64,000 bases of DNA from Clostridium sp. CMCC3677 (GTDB lineage Bacteria > Bacillota > Clostridia > Clostridiales > Clostridiaceae): the NCBI RefSeq assembly GCF_023845585.1, contig NZ_JAMQHS010000004.1:248001-312000 (forward strand), in the 5' to 3' direction. Positions 10,253 to 20,028 of this stretch are shown here, one piece after another (position 1 is the stretch's first letter; every line of letters starts with the position of its first letter). The position numbers and the translations under genes were made by a program. The notes under the pieces were generated by a model. It was not told where the DNA came from. It ran no database searches and saw nothing but the letters and a program-made list of their open reading frames with translations.

Positions 10253-11284
10253 TCAAAACAAATAATAATTTATATCATCATATAGAACTTTTATTATTAC
10301 TCCTATTGGCACAGCTAAAAGCATTCCTACAAAACCACCAAACTTATCTCCTATTAATAATAATATAATAATTATTACAGGATGCATATCAGTACTATCA
10401 GCAGTTATCTTAGGCGATAATATGTTTCCTTCTATTTGTTGAATAATAAATACACCAATAGTTACCCATAAAGCTTTAATAGGTGAATCTAGTAACGCTA
10501 CTAATACAGCAGGCACCCCTCCAAAAATAGGACCAAAATAAGGTATTATATTTAATATTGCATTTAATATTGAAATCCATATAGGAAATTTAACTTTAAA
10601 TACCATAAGTAATATAAATGTTAAAAAACCAATTATAAGAGACAGAAAAACTTGCCCTGTAATATACCTTCCTAAAACTTTATCTATATCATTTAAAATT
10701 TTTTTAGTTACTTCTCTTTTTTCTGTTGGTAATATAAATAATAATTTATTATATATTTTATCTCCATCACATAAAAAATAATATACTACCACAGGTATAA
10801 CAGCGCAAGAAACTATATTTTCCACAATTAATACAATGTTATTAAATAAAGATTTAGATAAATTTAAAAATAAAGCATTTCCCTTTTCAATTAATTCATT
10901 ATAAATAGATTTTAATATTGGAAAATTATCCACTCTAAATTTAACATATATATCTTCTAAAAAATTTGCAATATTATCAAATATAACTCCTATATTAGAT
11001 ATTTCCTTAAAAAGTTCAGGAATTATAAGCGTTATACAAGAAATAAACATTCCCAGTATAATTAGTATTATTAATCCAGATGCAACCTTCTTTTTAATTT
11101 TAAATTTATTTTGAAATAAATCTCTAATAGGTACTATAATATATGCTAATATAAAAGAAATCATAATCATATTTACGATACTCTTTATAGAATTGTTAAA
11201 TACGTAGCTTAATATAAAAATTATTAATAGTAATGTAAGTAATAGAACTACTAACTTACTTTTATACTTTTTTATCAAATTCAT
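10253..11284 (-). CDS. AI-2E family transporter (PerM/UPF0118)
   Basis: 343 residues, an integral membrane protein of the AI-2E exporter/PerM superfamily. Two N-terminal membrane segments (about 10-50) and a third (about 60-85) are followed by an amphipathic extracellular region, then a C-terminal membrane bundle (about 205-335) with IPYFGPIFGGVPAVLVAL, the most conserved part of the family. The family includes quorum-signal exporters and Na+(Li+)/H+ antiporters, so the substrate is unknown. Its start overlaps the end of the PRC-barrel gene by 23 bp, which suggests translational coupling. No clear terminator follows before the T-box leader. Confidence 0.87.
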   Translation of the reverse strand: MNLIKKYKSKLVVLLLTLLLIIFILSYVFNNSIKSIVNMIMISFILAYIIVPIRDLFQNKFKIKKKVASGLIILIILGMFISCITLIIPELFKEISNIGVIFDNIANFLEDIYVKFRVDNFPILKSIYNELIEKGNALFLNLSKSLFNNIVLIVENIVSCAVIPVVVYYFLCDGDKIYNKLLFILPTEKREVTKKILNDIDKVLGRYITGQVFLSLIIGFLTFILLMVFKVKFPIWISILNAILNIIPYFGPIFGGVPAVLVALLDSPIKALWVTIGVFIIQQIEGNILSPKITADSTDMHPVIIIILLLIGDKFGGFVGMLLAVPIGVIIKVLYDDINYYLF

Positions 11285-11762
11285 ATTTAGTCATATTGTG
11301 AGGAATGGATTTAAAGGAAATATTCTCTTTTCCTGTATATAGTATATAATCATCACCTAGTATACACTCATTTAGTAACAGTACTTCTTTACCCTTTAAA
11401 ATCTTATCAATAAATCCAGAAGTTATTATCATAGCTTTAATAGTATAATTGTTCCTATCTATTAACAAGTCTTCAACTGCGCCTTTCAATTTACTATGTG
11501 TATCCATAACATCTAAGTCTTTTATATCTTTAAATTTTAATCCATTTCCACTTTTCAATTCTTTAGCTACTATATCATCACCAATATCTATAACATCATT
11601 AATAGATATATAATTTTTTTTAGAAAAAAAAGTTGTATTGGAAATTTCAAAGCCCTCTAATTTTTTTTCATAAAAATTTATATAAATATCTTTTACACTC
11701 CCTATTTTTTTACCATCCAAATTATATATTTTCTTTAAATAAAAATCTTTAGTTCTAATCAT
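11262..11762 (-). CDS. PRC-barrel domain protein
   Basis: 166 residues with two PRC-barrel-like repeats. The first (about 5-75) reads VRLKxIYNLDGKKIGSVKDIYINF-like, and the second (about 85-160) includes LKGAVEDLLIDRNNYTIKAMII. PRC-barrels occur in RimM and in membrane-linked assembly proteins, but the role here is unknown. The ATG at 11762 has GGAGTAG upstream. It is cotranscribed with, and overlaps, the AI-2E-type transporter gene, so an accessory role at the membrane is possible. Confidence 0.78.
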   Translation of the reverse strand: MIRTKDFYLKKIYNLDGKKIGSVKDIYINFYEKKLEGFEISNTTFFSKKNYISINDVIDIGDDIVAKELKSGNGLKFKDIKDLDVMDTHSKLKGAVEDLLIDRNNYTIKAMIITSGFIDKILKGKEVLLLNECILGDDYILYTGKENISFKSIPHNMTKYEFDKKV

Positions 11763-11790
11763 ATTTCACTTTTACTACTCCTTAAATATA

Positions 11791-11892
11791 TTAGATTGTA
11801 TTTTAGCAGAATATTGATATATGTATAAGCAAAATAGACGAGTAATTAAACTTTACCTATTGTATATATCAACACACATTTAATCCAGAGCC
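11791..11892. repeat. MITE-like repeat, copy A (internally deleted)
   Basis: About 100 bp made of the two inverted ends of the family with the middle missing: TTTTAGCAGAATATTGATAT at 11801-11820, and the opposite end ending in CAGAGCC (11886-11892). It matches the copies at 21325-21492 and 34478-34606. No target duplication was found here. Confidence 0.75.
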
Positions 11893-11950
11893 ATATATTA
11901 AAATTTCATCTTCATAATCCCTATTATATCCATAAGCAATAATTTAATTC

Positions 11951-11998
11951 TTACTATGATTTAAATATGTATATCATTACATATTTAAATCATAGTAA
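11951..11998. terminator. Perfect 20-bp inverted repeat
   Basis: Arms 11951-11970 and 11979-11998 pair without mismatch around an 8-nt loop. It lies next to the mnmA terminator. It has no strong T tail on either strand, so it could be a second terminator or an RNA-stabilising hairpin. Confidence 0.55.
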
Positions 11999-12000
11999 GT

Positions 12001-12042
12001 AAAAAAGCAATGATACTATGAAAATTTCTAGTATCATTGCTT
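12001..12042 (-). terminator. Intrinsic terminator of the isc-mnmA operon
   Basis: A perfect 14-bp stem (12005-12018 with 12029-12042) with a 10-nt loop is followed on the minus strand by TTTTTT. It lies 15 bp after the mnmA stop. Confidence 0.92.
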
Positions 12043-12057
12043 AAAGAATCTTATTTT

Positions 12058-13143
12058 TTAAATAATAGCCTCTATTACTCCACCACCAATAACTATATTT
12101 CCGTTATAGAAAACAACTGATTGGCCCTTTGTTATAGCTCTTTGTTTTTCATTAAATACAACTTTAACTCTACCATCTTTCAATGGTACTATAGTAGCTT
12201 TAGCCTGTTTTGCAGAATATCTTATCTTAGCTTCAACTTCTATTTCTTTTTCTAATTTATCAAAAGTAATAAAATTCAAATCTCCCGCTATTAATTCTGT
12301 TTTAAAAATATCTTCTTCTGCTCCTATTACTACTTCATTTGTTCTAGGATTTATATCAGTAACAAACACAGGTCTACCAACTGAAAGACCTAGACCTTTT
12401 CTTTGACCAATTGTATAATATACAATACCTTTATGTTTTCCAAGTATGTTTCCACTTTTATCAACAAAGTTTCCACTCTTTACAGCACCAGGTTTAGCAT
12501 TTAATATATATTTACCATGATCATTATCTGAAATAAAACATATTTCTTCACTGTCTTTTTTATTATGAACAGCTAATCCTATTTCTTTTGCTATTTCTCT
12601 TATTCTGTCTTTAGTATACTCACCACAAGGCATAAGTGTATGTGCTAACTGATCTTGAGTAAAGTTATATAAAGCATATGTTTGATCTTTTCTGTCATCA
12701 TCAGATCTTATCAACATATATCTATCATCTTTTTTCTCAATTTTAGCATAATGACCTGTTGCTATATAGTCTACCCCTATTCCTTGTGCTTTTCTTAAAA
12801 GTTCATCAAACTTTAAATGCTTATTACATTCAATGCATGGATTAGGAGTTCTTCCATCTATGTACTCTTGAATAAATGGTTCAATAACCTTTTTTTTGAA
12901 AGAATCTCTAAAGTTTAAAACATAAAAAGGTATATCTAACTTATCACATACTCTTCTTGCATCTTCAACAGCTGAAAGTGAACAACAACCGCCTTCTCTT
13001 TCTTCAGCTTCTTTATCTTCTTGCCAAATTTGCATTGTAGCACCAATTACTTCATAGCCTTGTTCTTTTAATAAATATGCAGCGACGGAGCTATCAACTC
13101 CGCCACTCATACCTACTAAGACTTTTTTCTTAGTTAAACTCAT
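12058..13143 (-). CDS. mnmA: tRNA-specific 2-thiouridylase MnmA
   Basis: 361 residues. It activates U34 of Lys/Glu/Gln tRNAs with ATP and inserts sulfur to give 2-thiouridine. The N-terminal PP-loop GMSGGVDSS is at about residues 11-19. The two catalytic Cys are in NPCIECNKH (about 96-104) and [10 protein letters not shown] (about 200-209). GHYAKIE and [12 protein letters not shown] are further family motifs. The start at 13143 directly abuts the iscU stop and is preceded by GGAGAAGAA. The operon order iscR-like, iscS, iscU, mnmA couples cysteine desulfuration to tRNA thiolation. Confidence 0.97.
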   Translation of the reverse strand: MSLTKKKVLVGMSGGVDSSVAAYLLKEQGYEVIGATMQIWQEDKEAEEREGGCCSLSAVEDARRVCDKLDIPFYVLNFRDSFKKKVIEPFIQEYIDGRTPNPCIECNKHLKFDELLRKAQGIGVDYIATGHYAKIEKKDDRYMLIRSDDDRKDQTYALYNFTQDQLAHTLMPCGEYTKDRIREIAKEIGLAVHNKKDSEEICFISDNDHGKYILNAKPGAVKSGNFVDKSGNILGKHKGIVYYTIGQRKGLGLSVGRPVFVTDINPRTNEVVIGAEEDIFKTELIAGDLNFITFDKLEKEIEVEAKIRYSAKQAKATIVPLKDGRVKVVFNEKQRAITKGQSVVFYNGNIVIGGGVIEAII

Positions 13144-13581
13144 CTATTCTTCTCCATGAACCATGTTATGTAATTCATCATGATCATGTTCTTTCATTGG
13201 TTTTACGTCTAATCCATGAGAAGCTCTATAATCATTTATAGCTTTATGAATAGCTTCTTCTGCTAATACTGAGCAATGCATCTTTACTGGTGGAAGACCA
13301 TCTAATGCTTCCGCTACTGCTTTATTACTTAATTCCCATGCTTCATCTAAAGTCTTACCTTTTATCATTTCAGTTGCCATTGATGATGATGCTATTGCTG
13401 ATCCACATCCAAAAGTTTTGAATTTTACATCCTTTATGATATCACCCTCAACTTTTAAATATATTTTCATTATATCTCCACACTTAGCATTTCCAACTTC
13501 ACCTACGCCATTTGCGTCTTCAATTTCTCCAACGTTTCTTGGATTTCTAAAGTGATCCATTACTTTATCTGTATATATCAT
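13144..13581 (-). CDS. iscU: Fe-S cluster scaffold protein, IscU/NifU N-terminal type
   Basis: 145 residues of the NifU-N/IscU family, the scaffold on which new iron-sulfur clusters are built. The three ligand cysteines are visible in AKCGDIM (about 33-39, with the conserved Asp), FGCGSAIASSS (about 58-68) and MHCSVLAE. The C-terminus has a His/Asp-rich tail. The C-terminal Fe-S domain of full NifU is absent, which is normal for clostridial IscU-like proteins. It lies one base after iscS and abuts mnmA. It is sometimes annotated nifU. Confidence 0.95.
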   Translation of the reverse strand: MIYTDKVMDHFRNPRNVGEIEDANGVGEVGNAKCGDIMKIYLKVEGDIIKDVKFKTFGCGSAIASSSMATEMIKGKTLDEAWELSNKAVAEALDGLPPVKMHCSVLAEEAIHKAINDYRASHGLDVKPMKEHDHDELHNMVHGEE

Positions 13582-13582
13582 A

Positions 13583-14764
13583 TTAATTTTCTCCCTTCTT
13601 TAAAAAGTCTTCCCATAATGGTGACATATTTCTTAATCTTTGAATGATAGGTGGTAATGTTTCTATAACATAGTCTATATCTTCTATGTTAGATCCATCC
13701 CCTAGTGTTAATCTTAACGATCCATGTGCTTCTTCATGTGGTAATCCAATTGCTAATAATACATGTGATGGATCTAATGATCCTGATGTACAAGCACTTC
13801 CACTTGACGCACATATTCCTTCAAAATCTAAAGATAGAAGAATTGATTCACCTTCTATAAATCTAAATCTTACATTTACATTACCAGGTAATCTCTTTTC
13901 TCCTCTTGGACCATTTAGATGTGAATATGGTATTTCAAGTAGTCCATCTATTAATCTATCTCTTAATTCACTCATTGTCTTAATATGTTCTTCTAAATTT
14001 GCTGTAGCCAATTCAATAGCTTTACCAAGACCTACTATAGATGCTATATTCTCTGTTCCAGCTCTTCTTGTTCTTTCTTGACCACCACCATGAATCAAGT
14101 TTTCAATCCTTATTCCTTTTTTAATATATAAAACACCGATACCTTTAGGTCCATAAATTTTATGGCCTGCTAATGATAACATATCTATATTCATTTCTTT
14201 TACATCAATGGGAGCATTTCCAATTGCTTGAACAGCATCAGTATGGAAATAAACATTTCTTTCTTTACATATATCCCCAATTTGTTTAATTGGTTGAATT
14301 GTTCCAATTTCATTGTTTGCAAACATTATTGAAACTAATATAGTTTTATCTGTTATAGCATTTTTTAAATCTTCTAAATTAATAAAACCTTCTTTATCAA
14401 CATCTAAGTAAGTAACATCAAACCCATTCTTTTCCAAATACTGACATGTATGAAGAACAGCATGATGTTCTACCTTTGTTGTTATTATATGATTACCTTT
14501 ATTTTTATGAGCAGAAGCAATACCTTTTATTGCCCAGTTATCAGCTTCTGATCCACCACCTGTGAAATACACTTCATTAGCTTCACAATTTAATGCTTTT
14601 GCAACCTTTGCTCTTGCTTCATCTATAGCCATTTTAGTTGTTCTTGATATTCCATAAAAAGAAGATGGATTACCAAAATTTTTCGTAAAATATGGTAACA
14701 TTTCTTCTAGCACTTCAGGCTTTACATAAGTTGTAGCCGCATAATCCATATATACGTTTCTCAT
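13583..14764 (-). CDS. iscS: Cysteine desulfurase, IscS/NifS
   Basis: 393 residues. A PLP enzyme that removes sulfur from cysteine for Fe-S clusters and tRNA thiolation. The N-terminus MRNVYMDYAATTYVKPEVLE is typical. PLP contacts are in FTGGGSEADN, and the Schiff-base Lys is in SLAGHKIYGPKG (about 205). The persulfide Cys is in the loop SSGSACTSGSLDPSHVL (about 325). The ATG at 14764 follows ATAGGAGTG. The iscR-like gene is 3 bp upstream and iscU 1 bp downstream. Confidence 0.97.
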   Translation of the reverse strand: MRNVYMDYAATTYVKPEVLEEMLPYFTKNFGNPSSFYGISRTTKMAIDEARAKVAKALNCEANEVYFTGGGSEADNWAIKGIASAHKNKGNHIITTKVEHHAVLHTCQYLEKNGFDVTYLDVDKEGFINLEDLKNAITDKTILVSIMFANNEIGTIQPIKQIGDICKERNVYFHTDAVQAIGNAPIDVKEMNIDMLSLAGHKIYGPKGIGVLYIKKGIRIENLIHGGGQERTRRAGTENIASIVGLGKAIELATANLEEHIKTMSELRDRLIDGLLEIPYSHLNGPRGEKRLPGNVNVRFRFIEGESILLSLDFEGICASSGSACTSGSLDPSHVLLAIGLPHEEAHGSLRLTLGDGSNIEDIDYVIETLPPIIQRLRNMSPLWEDFLKKGEN

Positions 14765-14767
14765 TGT

Positions 14768-15211
14768 TTATTCACTCCTATCGACAATTTCAATTAAAGT
14801 TCTCTTTGTTTCATAATCATCTATTATATCTTTTAAAGTAATTGAATTCATAACATCATCTATACTATCTTTTATCTTTTGCCACAATAACTTTGTTGCA
14901 CAACTATCAACGTTAGAACACTCTACCCCATCAATACAATCAGCTATTTCAACAGGTCCTTCTAGAACATGCATAATATCACCTACTGTTATTTCTGAAG
15001 GTGGCTTACATAAAACATATCCGCCTTGAGCACCTCTTACACTTCTAATTATATTAGCTTTTCTAAGTGGACTAAATAGTTGTTCTAAATAATACTCTGA
15101 AAGATTTTGTCTTTTAGATATAGTCTTTATTGATGTCGGGGGACCTCCATAGTTAAAAGCCAAATCAACCATAGCTCTAACTCCATATCTTCCTTTTGTA
15201 GAAAGTTTCAT
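14768..15211 (-). CDS. iscR: Rrf2 family regulator, IscR-like
   Basis: 147 residues from MKLSTKGRYGVRAMVDLA, the classic Rrf2 start. The earlier in-frame ATG (15232) is rejected because GAGAGGGTG lies between it and the ATG at 15211. The winged helix spans about 1-80. Three cysteines with CX5CX5C spacing in the stretch around CIDGVECSNVDSC match the [2Fe-2S] ligand pattern of IscR, so it probably senses Fe-S status and controls the isc operon it heads. A CymR-like cysteine regulator is less likely because CymR lacks this triad. Confidence 0.87.
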   Translation of the reverse strand: MKLSTKGRYGVRAMVDLAFNYGGPPTSIKTISKRQNLSEYYLEQLFSPLRKANIIRSVRGAQGGYVLCKPPSEITVGDIMHVLEGPVEIADCIDGVECSNVDSCATKLLWQKIKDSIDDVMNSITLKDIIDDYETKRTLIEIVDRSE

Positions 15212-15247
15212 ATATTCACCCTCTCTAATCACTTATCAATAATTCAT

Positions 15248-16534
15248 TTATATCTTATCAAAATACTCGGCTTTTGTCAATTCATTAGAATTATTTTTTA
15301 TAGATGACCAATATTTCCGTGCATTTTCTTCATATTTGTTATTTTGTTCAATATAATATCGTTTTTTCTTTAATTCTACTGGTAAATACTCTTGTTTTAT
15401 ATAATGATTTGGATAATCATGAGGATACTTATATCCTCCAACACCAAGACTTTCTGCACCAGCATAATGACCATCTTTTAAATGTTTAGGAACATCTCCA
15501 AAATTTATACTTTCCAAATCACTCATTGCAGAATTTATTGCTAGATAAGAACTATTAGATTTAGGTAACGTTGCTAAGTATATTACTAGTTCAGCTAAAA
15601 CTATTCTAGCTTCTGGGAATCCTACTTTCATAGCTAAATCTAATCCTGAATTAACAACAGTAAGTGCATTGGGGTGTGCAAGACCTATGTCTTCAGCTAC
15701 TATGACAGAAATTCGTCTTATAATAGCTGCTATATTTCCTCCTTTTATAAGTCTTGCTAAATAATGAATTGCTGCATCGGGATCACTACCCCGTATGCTT
15801 TTTTGAAGTGCACTTAATAAATTGTAAAATTCATCTCCACTATTATCAGCTCTCATATTAGATTGTCCAAGCTTTTCAATATAGTCTACAGAAATTTCCT
15901 TGTGTAAAGTCATTTGTGAATTTACAGCTAATTCTAATATATTATAAGCTTTTCTATAGTCTCCTTGAGATATTTCAGCTATATACTTTAAAGCTTCATT
16001 TGAATATTCCACTTCTATACCTTCATTTATTAGTTTATCTAAAGATTTCTCTAATCCTACTATTATATCTGGTATTTTTAATGGTTCAAAAGCAAAAATA
16101 TTGCACCTACTTATTATTGCTTTATGTATTACAAAATAAGGATTTTCAGTTGTGCTTGCTATTAATGTTATTCTTCCATCTTCTATAAATTCCAATAATG
16201 ATTGTTGCTGCTTTTTATTAAAATGTTGTAATTCATCTATATAAAGAACTACACCTGCATAGTTTAACAAATTATCTAACTCACTGGTTATATTTTGTAT
16301 ATCTTTTACTGATGCTGTTGTTGCGTTTAATTTATAAAACTTCTTATCCACATATTTAGCCATTATATTTGCTAAAGTAGTCTTACCTGTTCCTGGTGGT
16401 CCATAAAATATGCAGTTACATATTTTTTTACTTTTTATCAAATTATATAATGGAGTATTTTCACCTAATATATGTCTCTGTCCAACAAAATCTTCAATTT
16501 TACTCGGTCGCATCAAATCAGCTAAAGGACTCAT
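15248..16534 (-). CDS. rarA: Replication-associated recombination protein A (RarA/MgsA AAA+ ATPase)
   Basis: 428 residues. A clamp-loader-like AAA+ ATPase acting at stalled replication forks. The start MSPLADLMRPSKIEDFVGQ is typical, with Walker A YGPPGTGKTT (about 44-53), a Walker B region VVLYIDELQHFNKKQQQ (about 95-111) and sensor 1 LIASTTENP. The C-terminal MgsA domain has YLARLIKGGNIAAIIRRI and HYAGAESLGVGGYKYPHDYP. The ATG at 16534 follows AAGAGGTGA. It stands just upstream of the isc genes on the same strand, 36 bp from the iscR-like start. Confidence 0.95.
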   Translation of the reverse strand: MSPLADLMRPSKIEDFVGQRHILGENTPLYNLIKSKKICNCIFYGPPGTGKTTLANIMAKYVDKKFYKLNATTASVKDIQNITSELDNLLNYAGVVLYIDELQHFNKKQQQSLLEFIEDGRITLIASTTENPYFVIHKAIISRCNIFAFEPLKIPDIIVGLEKSLDKLINEGIEVEYSNEALKYIAEISQGDYRKAYNILELAVNSQMTLHKEISVDYIEKLGQSNMRADNSGDEFYNLLSALQKSIRGSDPDAAIHYLARLIKGGNIAAIIRRISVIVAEDIGLAHPNALTVVNSGLDLAMKVGFPEARIVLAELVIYLATLPKSNSSYLAINSAMSDLESINFGDVPKHLKDGHYAGAESLGVGGYKYPHDYPNHYIKQEYLPVELKKKRYYIEQNNKYEENARKYWSSIKNNSNELTKAEYFDKI

Positions 16535-16640
16535 AAATTCACCTCTTTGATATAATCAAAAATTCTTTTTATATATTTATATCTAAATCTTTAATTACAA
16601 TTATATTCATCAAATAATATTATATCAAAAAAGAAAAATA

Positions 16641-16695
16641 AAAAAGCATTAAATAAACAAAATAATTAAAATTAAATGTTTATTTAATGCTTTTT
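16641..16695 (-). terminator. Terminator of the molybdenum cofactor operon
   Basis: A perfect 19-bp stem (16641-16659 with 16677-16695) around a 17-nt loop, with a long T-rich run on the minus strand. It lies 15 bp after the MOSC gene stop and ahead of rarA. Confidence 0.92.
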
Positions 16696-16710
16696 ATTCA
16701 ATATTTATTT

Positions 16711-17160
16711 TCATACATTTTCTACTATACTAGATGCAATCTCAATTTCATCCCCAATTTTCATTTGCCCACCTTCTATTACTTTTGCAAACACTCCATT
16801 AGTAGGCATAATGCATTCACCCATTTTTTTATAAATTTCACAATGAGCATGACACTCTTTTCCTATTTGAGTTATTTCTAATTTAATGTTTCCACAAGTT
16901 AATAGGCTCCCTATTGGTAAATCTTTTAAATTAAATCCTTGTACTATAACATTTTCACCAAATGCACCATCATTTACTTCTGCACCTTTAGCTTTAAAAT
17001 CTTCTATTTTTTCATATGATAATAAACTCACTTGTCTATGCCAATTTCCCGCATGAGCATCATTTTCTATTCCAAAATCCTTAACAAGATTTGCCTTTTC
17101 TATTCTTTTTTTCTGTGTACCTCTTTTTTCACTAATACAAATTGCCATTATTTTACCCAT
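16711..17160 (-). CDS. MOSC domain protein
   Basis: 149 residues covering a single MOSC (molybdenum cofactor sulfurase C-terminal) domain. Visible are GIENDAHAGNWHRQVSLL (about 30-47), GAFGENVIVQG (about 66-76) and GKECHAHCEIYKKMGECIMP, a Cys/His-rich stretch typical of the clostridial single-domain proteins. MOSC domains bind Mo cofactor and carry sulfur, probably to mature molybdoenzymes. It starts 2 bp after moaA with GGAGGATAATT upstream and is the last gene of the operon. Confidence 0.9.
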   Translation of the reverse strand: MGKIMAICISEKRGTQKKRIEKANLVKDFGIENDAHAGNWHRQVSLLSYEKIEDFKAKGAEVNDGAFGENVIVQGFNLKDLPIGSLLTCGNIKLEITQIGKECHAHCEIYKKMGECIMPTNGVFAKVIEGGQMKIGDEIEIASSIVENV

Positions 17161-17162
17161 AA

Positions 17163-18143
17163 TTATCCTCCTATTTGTACCATTTTTCTTTCTTCTAAAT
17201 TATCTTCTCTTTTAAATTCTAAAAAGTTATGATGTTTAGGTTTATTATAAATAGCTTTTTTAATCATTAAAATAAATTCTTCTTCATCTATTCCGTTTCT
17301 TAAAGCTTTCTTTAAATCCAAGGTATAATTATATTGTAAACATAATTTTAATATCCCGTCTGATGTCATTCTAATTCTATTACATTTTTTACAAAATCTA
17401 TGACTTAATGCACTAATAAATCCGATCTTTCCTTTAAAATTATTTAATGTGTAATATTTAGCCGGACCATTTCCACTCTTTCCAAAATGGTTCTTCATAG
17501 TTCCATACTTTTTTTCTATGATATTCTTAATTTTCTCTTGAAAAACAACTTCATTCATATCACCTAATCCAATTGGCATCATTTCTATAAATCTAACATC
17601 AATTCTTTCATCTTTTGCAAATCTAGCAATAGATAAAATTTCATCTTCATTAAAATCTTTCATAATCAAACAATTTATTTTAACTGAAGGAATATTACTA
17701 TTAACGGCTTTTTCTATTGATTTTAAAACATTACTTATACCATCTTTTCTAGTAATATCTTCATATTTTTTTCTATCCAAAGTATCTAAACTAATATTAA
17801 TTCCATCTAATCCTGCTGATTCTAAATCATCTAAATAATCATGTAACAGTATCCCATTACTTGTAAGAGTAACATTTTCAATTCCTTTTATAGTCTTTAT
17901 ATCTCTTATAAGATCAACTATATCTTTTCTTACAAGAGGTTCTCCCCCTGTAATTTTTATATTATGAATCCCTAACTTAACCATACTTTTACATATAGTA
18001 ATTATTTCATCAAAAGTTAATATTTCATCATGCTGTAAATATTCCACCCCATCTTTTGGCATACAATATTTGCAACGCAAATTACATCTATCTGTAACAG
18101 AAATCCTAAGATAATCAATTGTTCTATTATACTGATCTTTCAT
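17163..18143 (-). CDS. moaA: GTP 3',8-cyclase MoaA (radical SAM)
   Basis: 326 residues. It converts GTP with radical SAM chemistry to 3',8-cyclo-GTP, the first step of molybdopterin synthesis. The first cluster motif is CNLRCKYC (about residues 19-26) and the SAM site is TGGEPLVRKD. The second cluster is in FCKKCNRIRMTSDGILKLC (about 255-273). The C-terminus ends in QIGG, matching the conserved terminal Gly-Gly that MoaA inserts into its active site. The ATG at 18143 follows GAGAGGAG. Its place behind moaC and a moeA-like gene confirms the pathway. Confidence 0.96.
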   Translation of the reverse strand: MKDQYNRTIDYLRISVTDRCNLRCKYCMPKDGVEYLQHDEILTFDEIITICKSMVKLGIHNIKITGGEPLVRKDIVDLIRDIKTIKGIENVTLTSNGILLHDYLDDLESAGLDGINISLDTLDRKKYEDITRKDGISNVLKSIEKAVNSNIPSVKINCLIMKDFNEDEILSIARFAKDERIDVRFIEMMPIGLGDMNEVVFQEKIKNIIEKKYGTMKNHFGKSGNGPAKYYTLNNFKGKIGFISALSHRFCKKCNRIRMTSDGILKLCLQYNYTLDLKKALRNGIDEEEFILMIKKAIYNKPKHHNFLEFKREDNLEERKMVQIGG

Positions 18144-18203
18144 TATGTTTCTCCTCTCTATTAGAGTCTTTGGAATAAAATCTAAAAATCAATATTTATA
18201 CAG

Positions 18204-18683
18204 TTATTCATTAATGAAATCTCCACTTTTTCCACCTATTTTTCTTCTTAAATGAATATTACCTATTTCCATAGCCTTATCTATAGCCTTACACATATCA
18301 TATATAGTTAAAAGAGTGGTTGATACAGCTGTTAACGCTTCCATTTCAACACCAGTATTTCCTGTTACTTTTACTTTAGACGTAACTTCAACTTCTAAAG
18401 TTTTAGGTAAAAGCTCAAAATCAATAGTGCAATTTGTTATCATTAAAGGATGACATAAAGGTATTAACTCTGAGGTTTTTTTTGCAGCCATAATTCCAGC
18501 TACTCTTGCCACACCCAAAACATCACCTTTTTTTGCTGTTCCTTGTTCAATAGCTAAAAATGTGTCTCTATTTACTCTTATTTTTCCTGATGCAATGGCA
18601 ATACGTTCAGTTGCATTTTTATTACCCACATCTACCATAATTGCATTGCCTTCATTATCAAAATGATTAAATTTATTTTCCAT
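18204..18683 (-). CDS. moaC: Cyclic pyranopterin monophosphate synthase MoaC
   Basis: 159 residues from [19 protein letters not shown], the usual size. MoaC rearranges the MoaA product to cPMP. Conserved stretches are [10 protein letters not shown] (catalytic region), [24 protein letters not shown] and the Lys-rich [12 protein letters not shown] reading 25 codons longer (18758) overlaps the moeA-like gene and is rejected, since GGGGGATA lies before the ATG at 18683. It begins 13 bp after the moeA-like stop. Confidence 0.96.
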   Translation of the reverse strand: MENKFNHFDNEGNAIMVDVGNKNATERIAIASGKIRVNRDTFLAIEQGTAKKGDVLGVARVAGIMAAKKTSELIPLCHPLMITNCTIDFELLPKTLEVEVTSKVKVTGNTGVEMEALTAVSTTLLTIYDMCKAIDKAMEIGNIHLRRKIGGKSGDFINE

Positions 18684-18696
18684 AACCAATATCCCC

Positions 18697-19722
18697 CTAT
18701 ATCTTTCCAAATCCACAATTAGGGTATGTGCACTTTTCACACGAAAGACATAGTCCACCGTGACCCAATGATGCTAAATCATCCTTAGATATTTTTTCAT
18801 CAGCCATAATCCTCGGTAAAACTAAATCAAAAATAGTTTGTTTTGCATACATAACACAACCTGGTAATCCCAAAATAGGAATATTGTCATTATAATAAGA
18901 CATTAAAAACATTGCTCCTGGTAAAACTGGTGCACCATAAGATATTATTTTAGCTCCTGTTGATTTAATTGCACTTGGTGTTAAATCATCTGGGTCTACA
19001 CTCATTCCACCAGTACAAATAACCATATCTGCACCCTTATCAATATACTCTCTAATTGCATTAGTTATATTATCTGTATCATCGTTTACAATAGTTTGTC
19101 CTATTATTTTAACATCAAACTTTGATAATTTTTCTTTTATTACAGGAGAAAATGTATCTTTAATTCTTCCATAATAAACTTCATTTCCAGTGGTTACGAT
19201 TCCCACCTTTTTCTTTACAAATTTCTTAAGTTCTATAATAGGTATGCTCTCTCCTAGTTTCTTTGCACTTTCTAATTTCTTTCCATCAATAATTAAAGGA
19301 ATTACTCTCATTCCTGCTAATTTATCGCCTTCTTTTACTATAGTGTTATTATGTCTAGTTGCAATTATAATTTCATCAAGCATATTTATTTTTTTTAGCT
19401 TGTCAATATCTATTTTTAATAACCCTTCACAGCTAGCAATCAATTCTATTTTTCCTTCTTTAACTTTACTGTTAGTCATATTATCATTTTTACATATTTC
19501 AAGTAATACTTCTGCAGCTTCATTCTCGTGAAAAAAACCTTCTTTCTTTTCCCATACATATAAGTGATCTTTTCCTAAAGATAATAATACTGGTATATCT
19601 TCTTTTGTAACTATATGACCTTTTCTAAACGCAGTTCCTTTTTTTACATCTTTTATGATTTGAGTAATATCATGACAAAGAACATGTCCTACTGAGTTTT
19701 TTGTATCAATAAGTTTCATCAG
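18697..19722 (-). CDS. Molybdopterin-binding protein, MoeA-like
   Basis: 341 residues from [18 protein letters not shown]. The start at 19722 follows AAAAGGAGCG, while the earlier ATG (19827) has no ribosome site. The N-terminal part is MoeA-like (HDITQI, AFRKGH). The C-terminal MoCF-binding domain has [14 protein letters not shown] (about 178-191), the [12 protein letters not shown] motif (about 241-252) and GLPGCVMY. The family attaches molybdate to molybdopterin or adenylates it. The C-terminus carries a Cys cluster, [18 protein letters not shown], beyond the usual fold and possibly metal binding. First gene of the moaC-moaA-MOSC operon. Confidence 0.9.
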   Translation of the reverse strand: MMKLIDTKNSVGHVLCHDITQIIKDVKKGTAFRKGHIVTKEDIPVLLSLGKDHLYVWEKKEGFFHENEAAEVLLEICKNDNMTNSKVKEGKIELIASCEGLLKIDIDKLKKINMLDEIIIATRHNNTIVKEGDKLAGMRVIPLIIDGKKLESAKKLGESIPIIELKKFVKKKVGIVTTGNEVYYGRIKDTFSPVIKEKLSKFDVKIIGQTIVNDDTDNITNAIREYIDKGADMVICTGGMSVDPDDLTPSAIKSTGAKIISYGAPVLPGAMFLMSYYNDNIPILGLPGCVMYAKQTIFDLVLPRIMADEKISKDDLASLGHGGLCLSCEKCTYPNCGFGKI

Positions 19723-19825
19723 GCTTTCGCTCCTTTTATTGTAGTATTTTATCAAATTTTCATATTTATCTTTCGCATAAGCATCTAATATACAGCTATA
19801 GTCATATTTCCTATTTATATTATAC

Positions 19826-19855
19826 ATTATATACTATTTTTACCTGTAAATACAA
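19826..19855 (-). promoter_or_regulatory. Likely sigma-A promoter of the molybdenum cofactor operon
   Basis: Minus strand: TTGTAT (19855-19850), an 18-nt spacer, then a perfect TATAAT (19831-19826), about 100 nt before the moeA-like start codon. Confidence 0.5.
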
Positions 19856-20028
19856 ATTCATTTATATCTACATTATTTTATTTCTATATATAAAATCACT
19901 TAACTTTATCTAATAATTTTATAAGCAAATTTTATACCACTTTTTTATATAAAAACTTAATTTATTTATCTTTAATCTACTTGAATTCTTGAAAATCTTA
20001 TCATTTTTAAATACATTATATTCATTGT

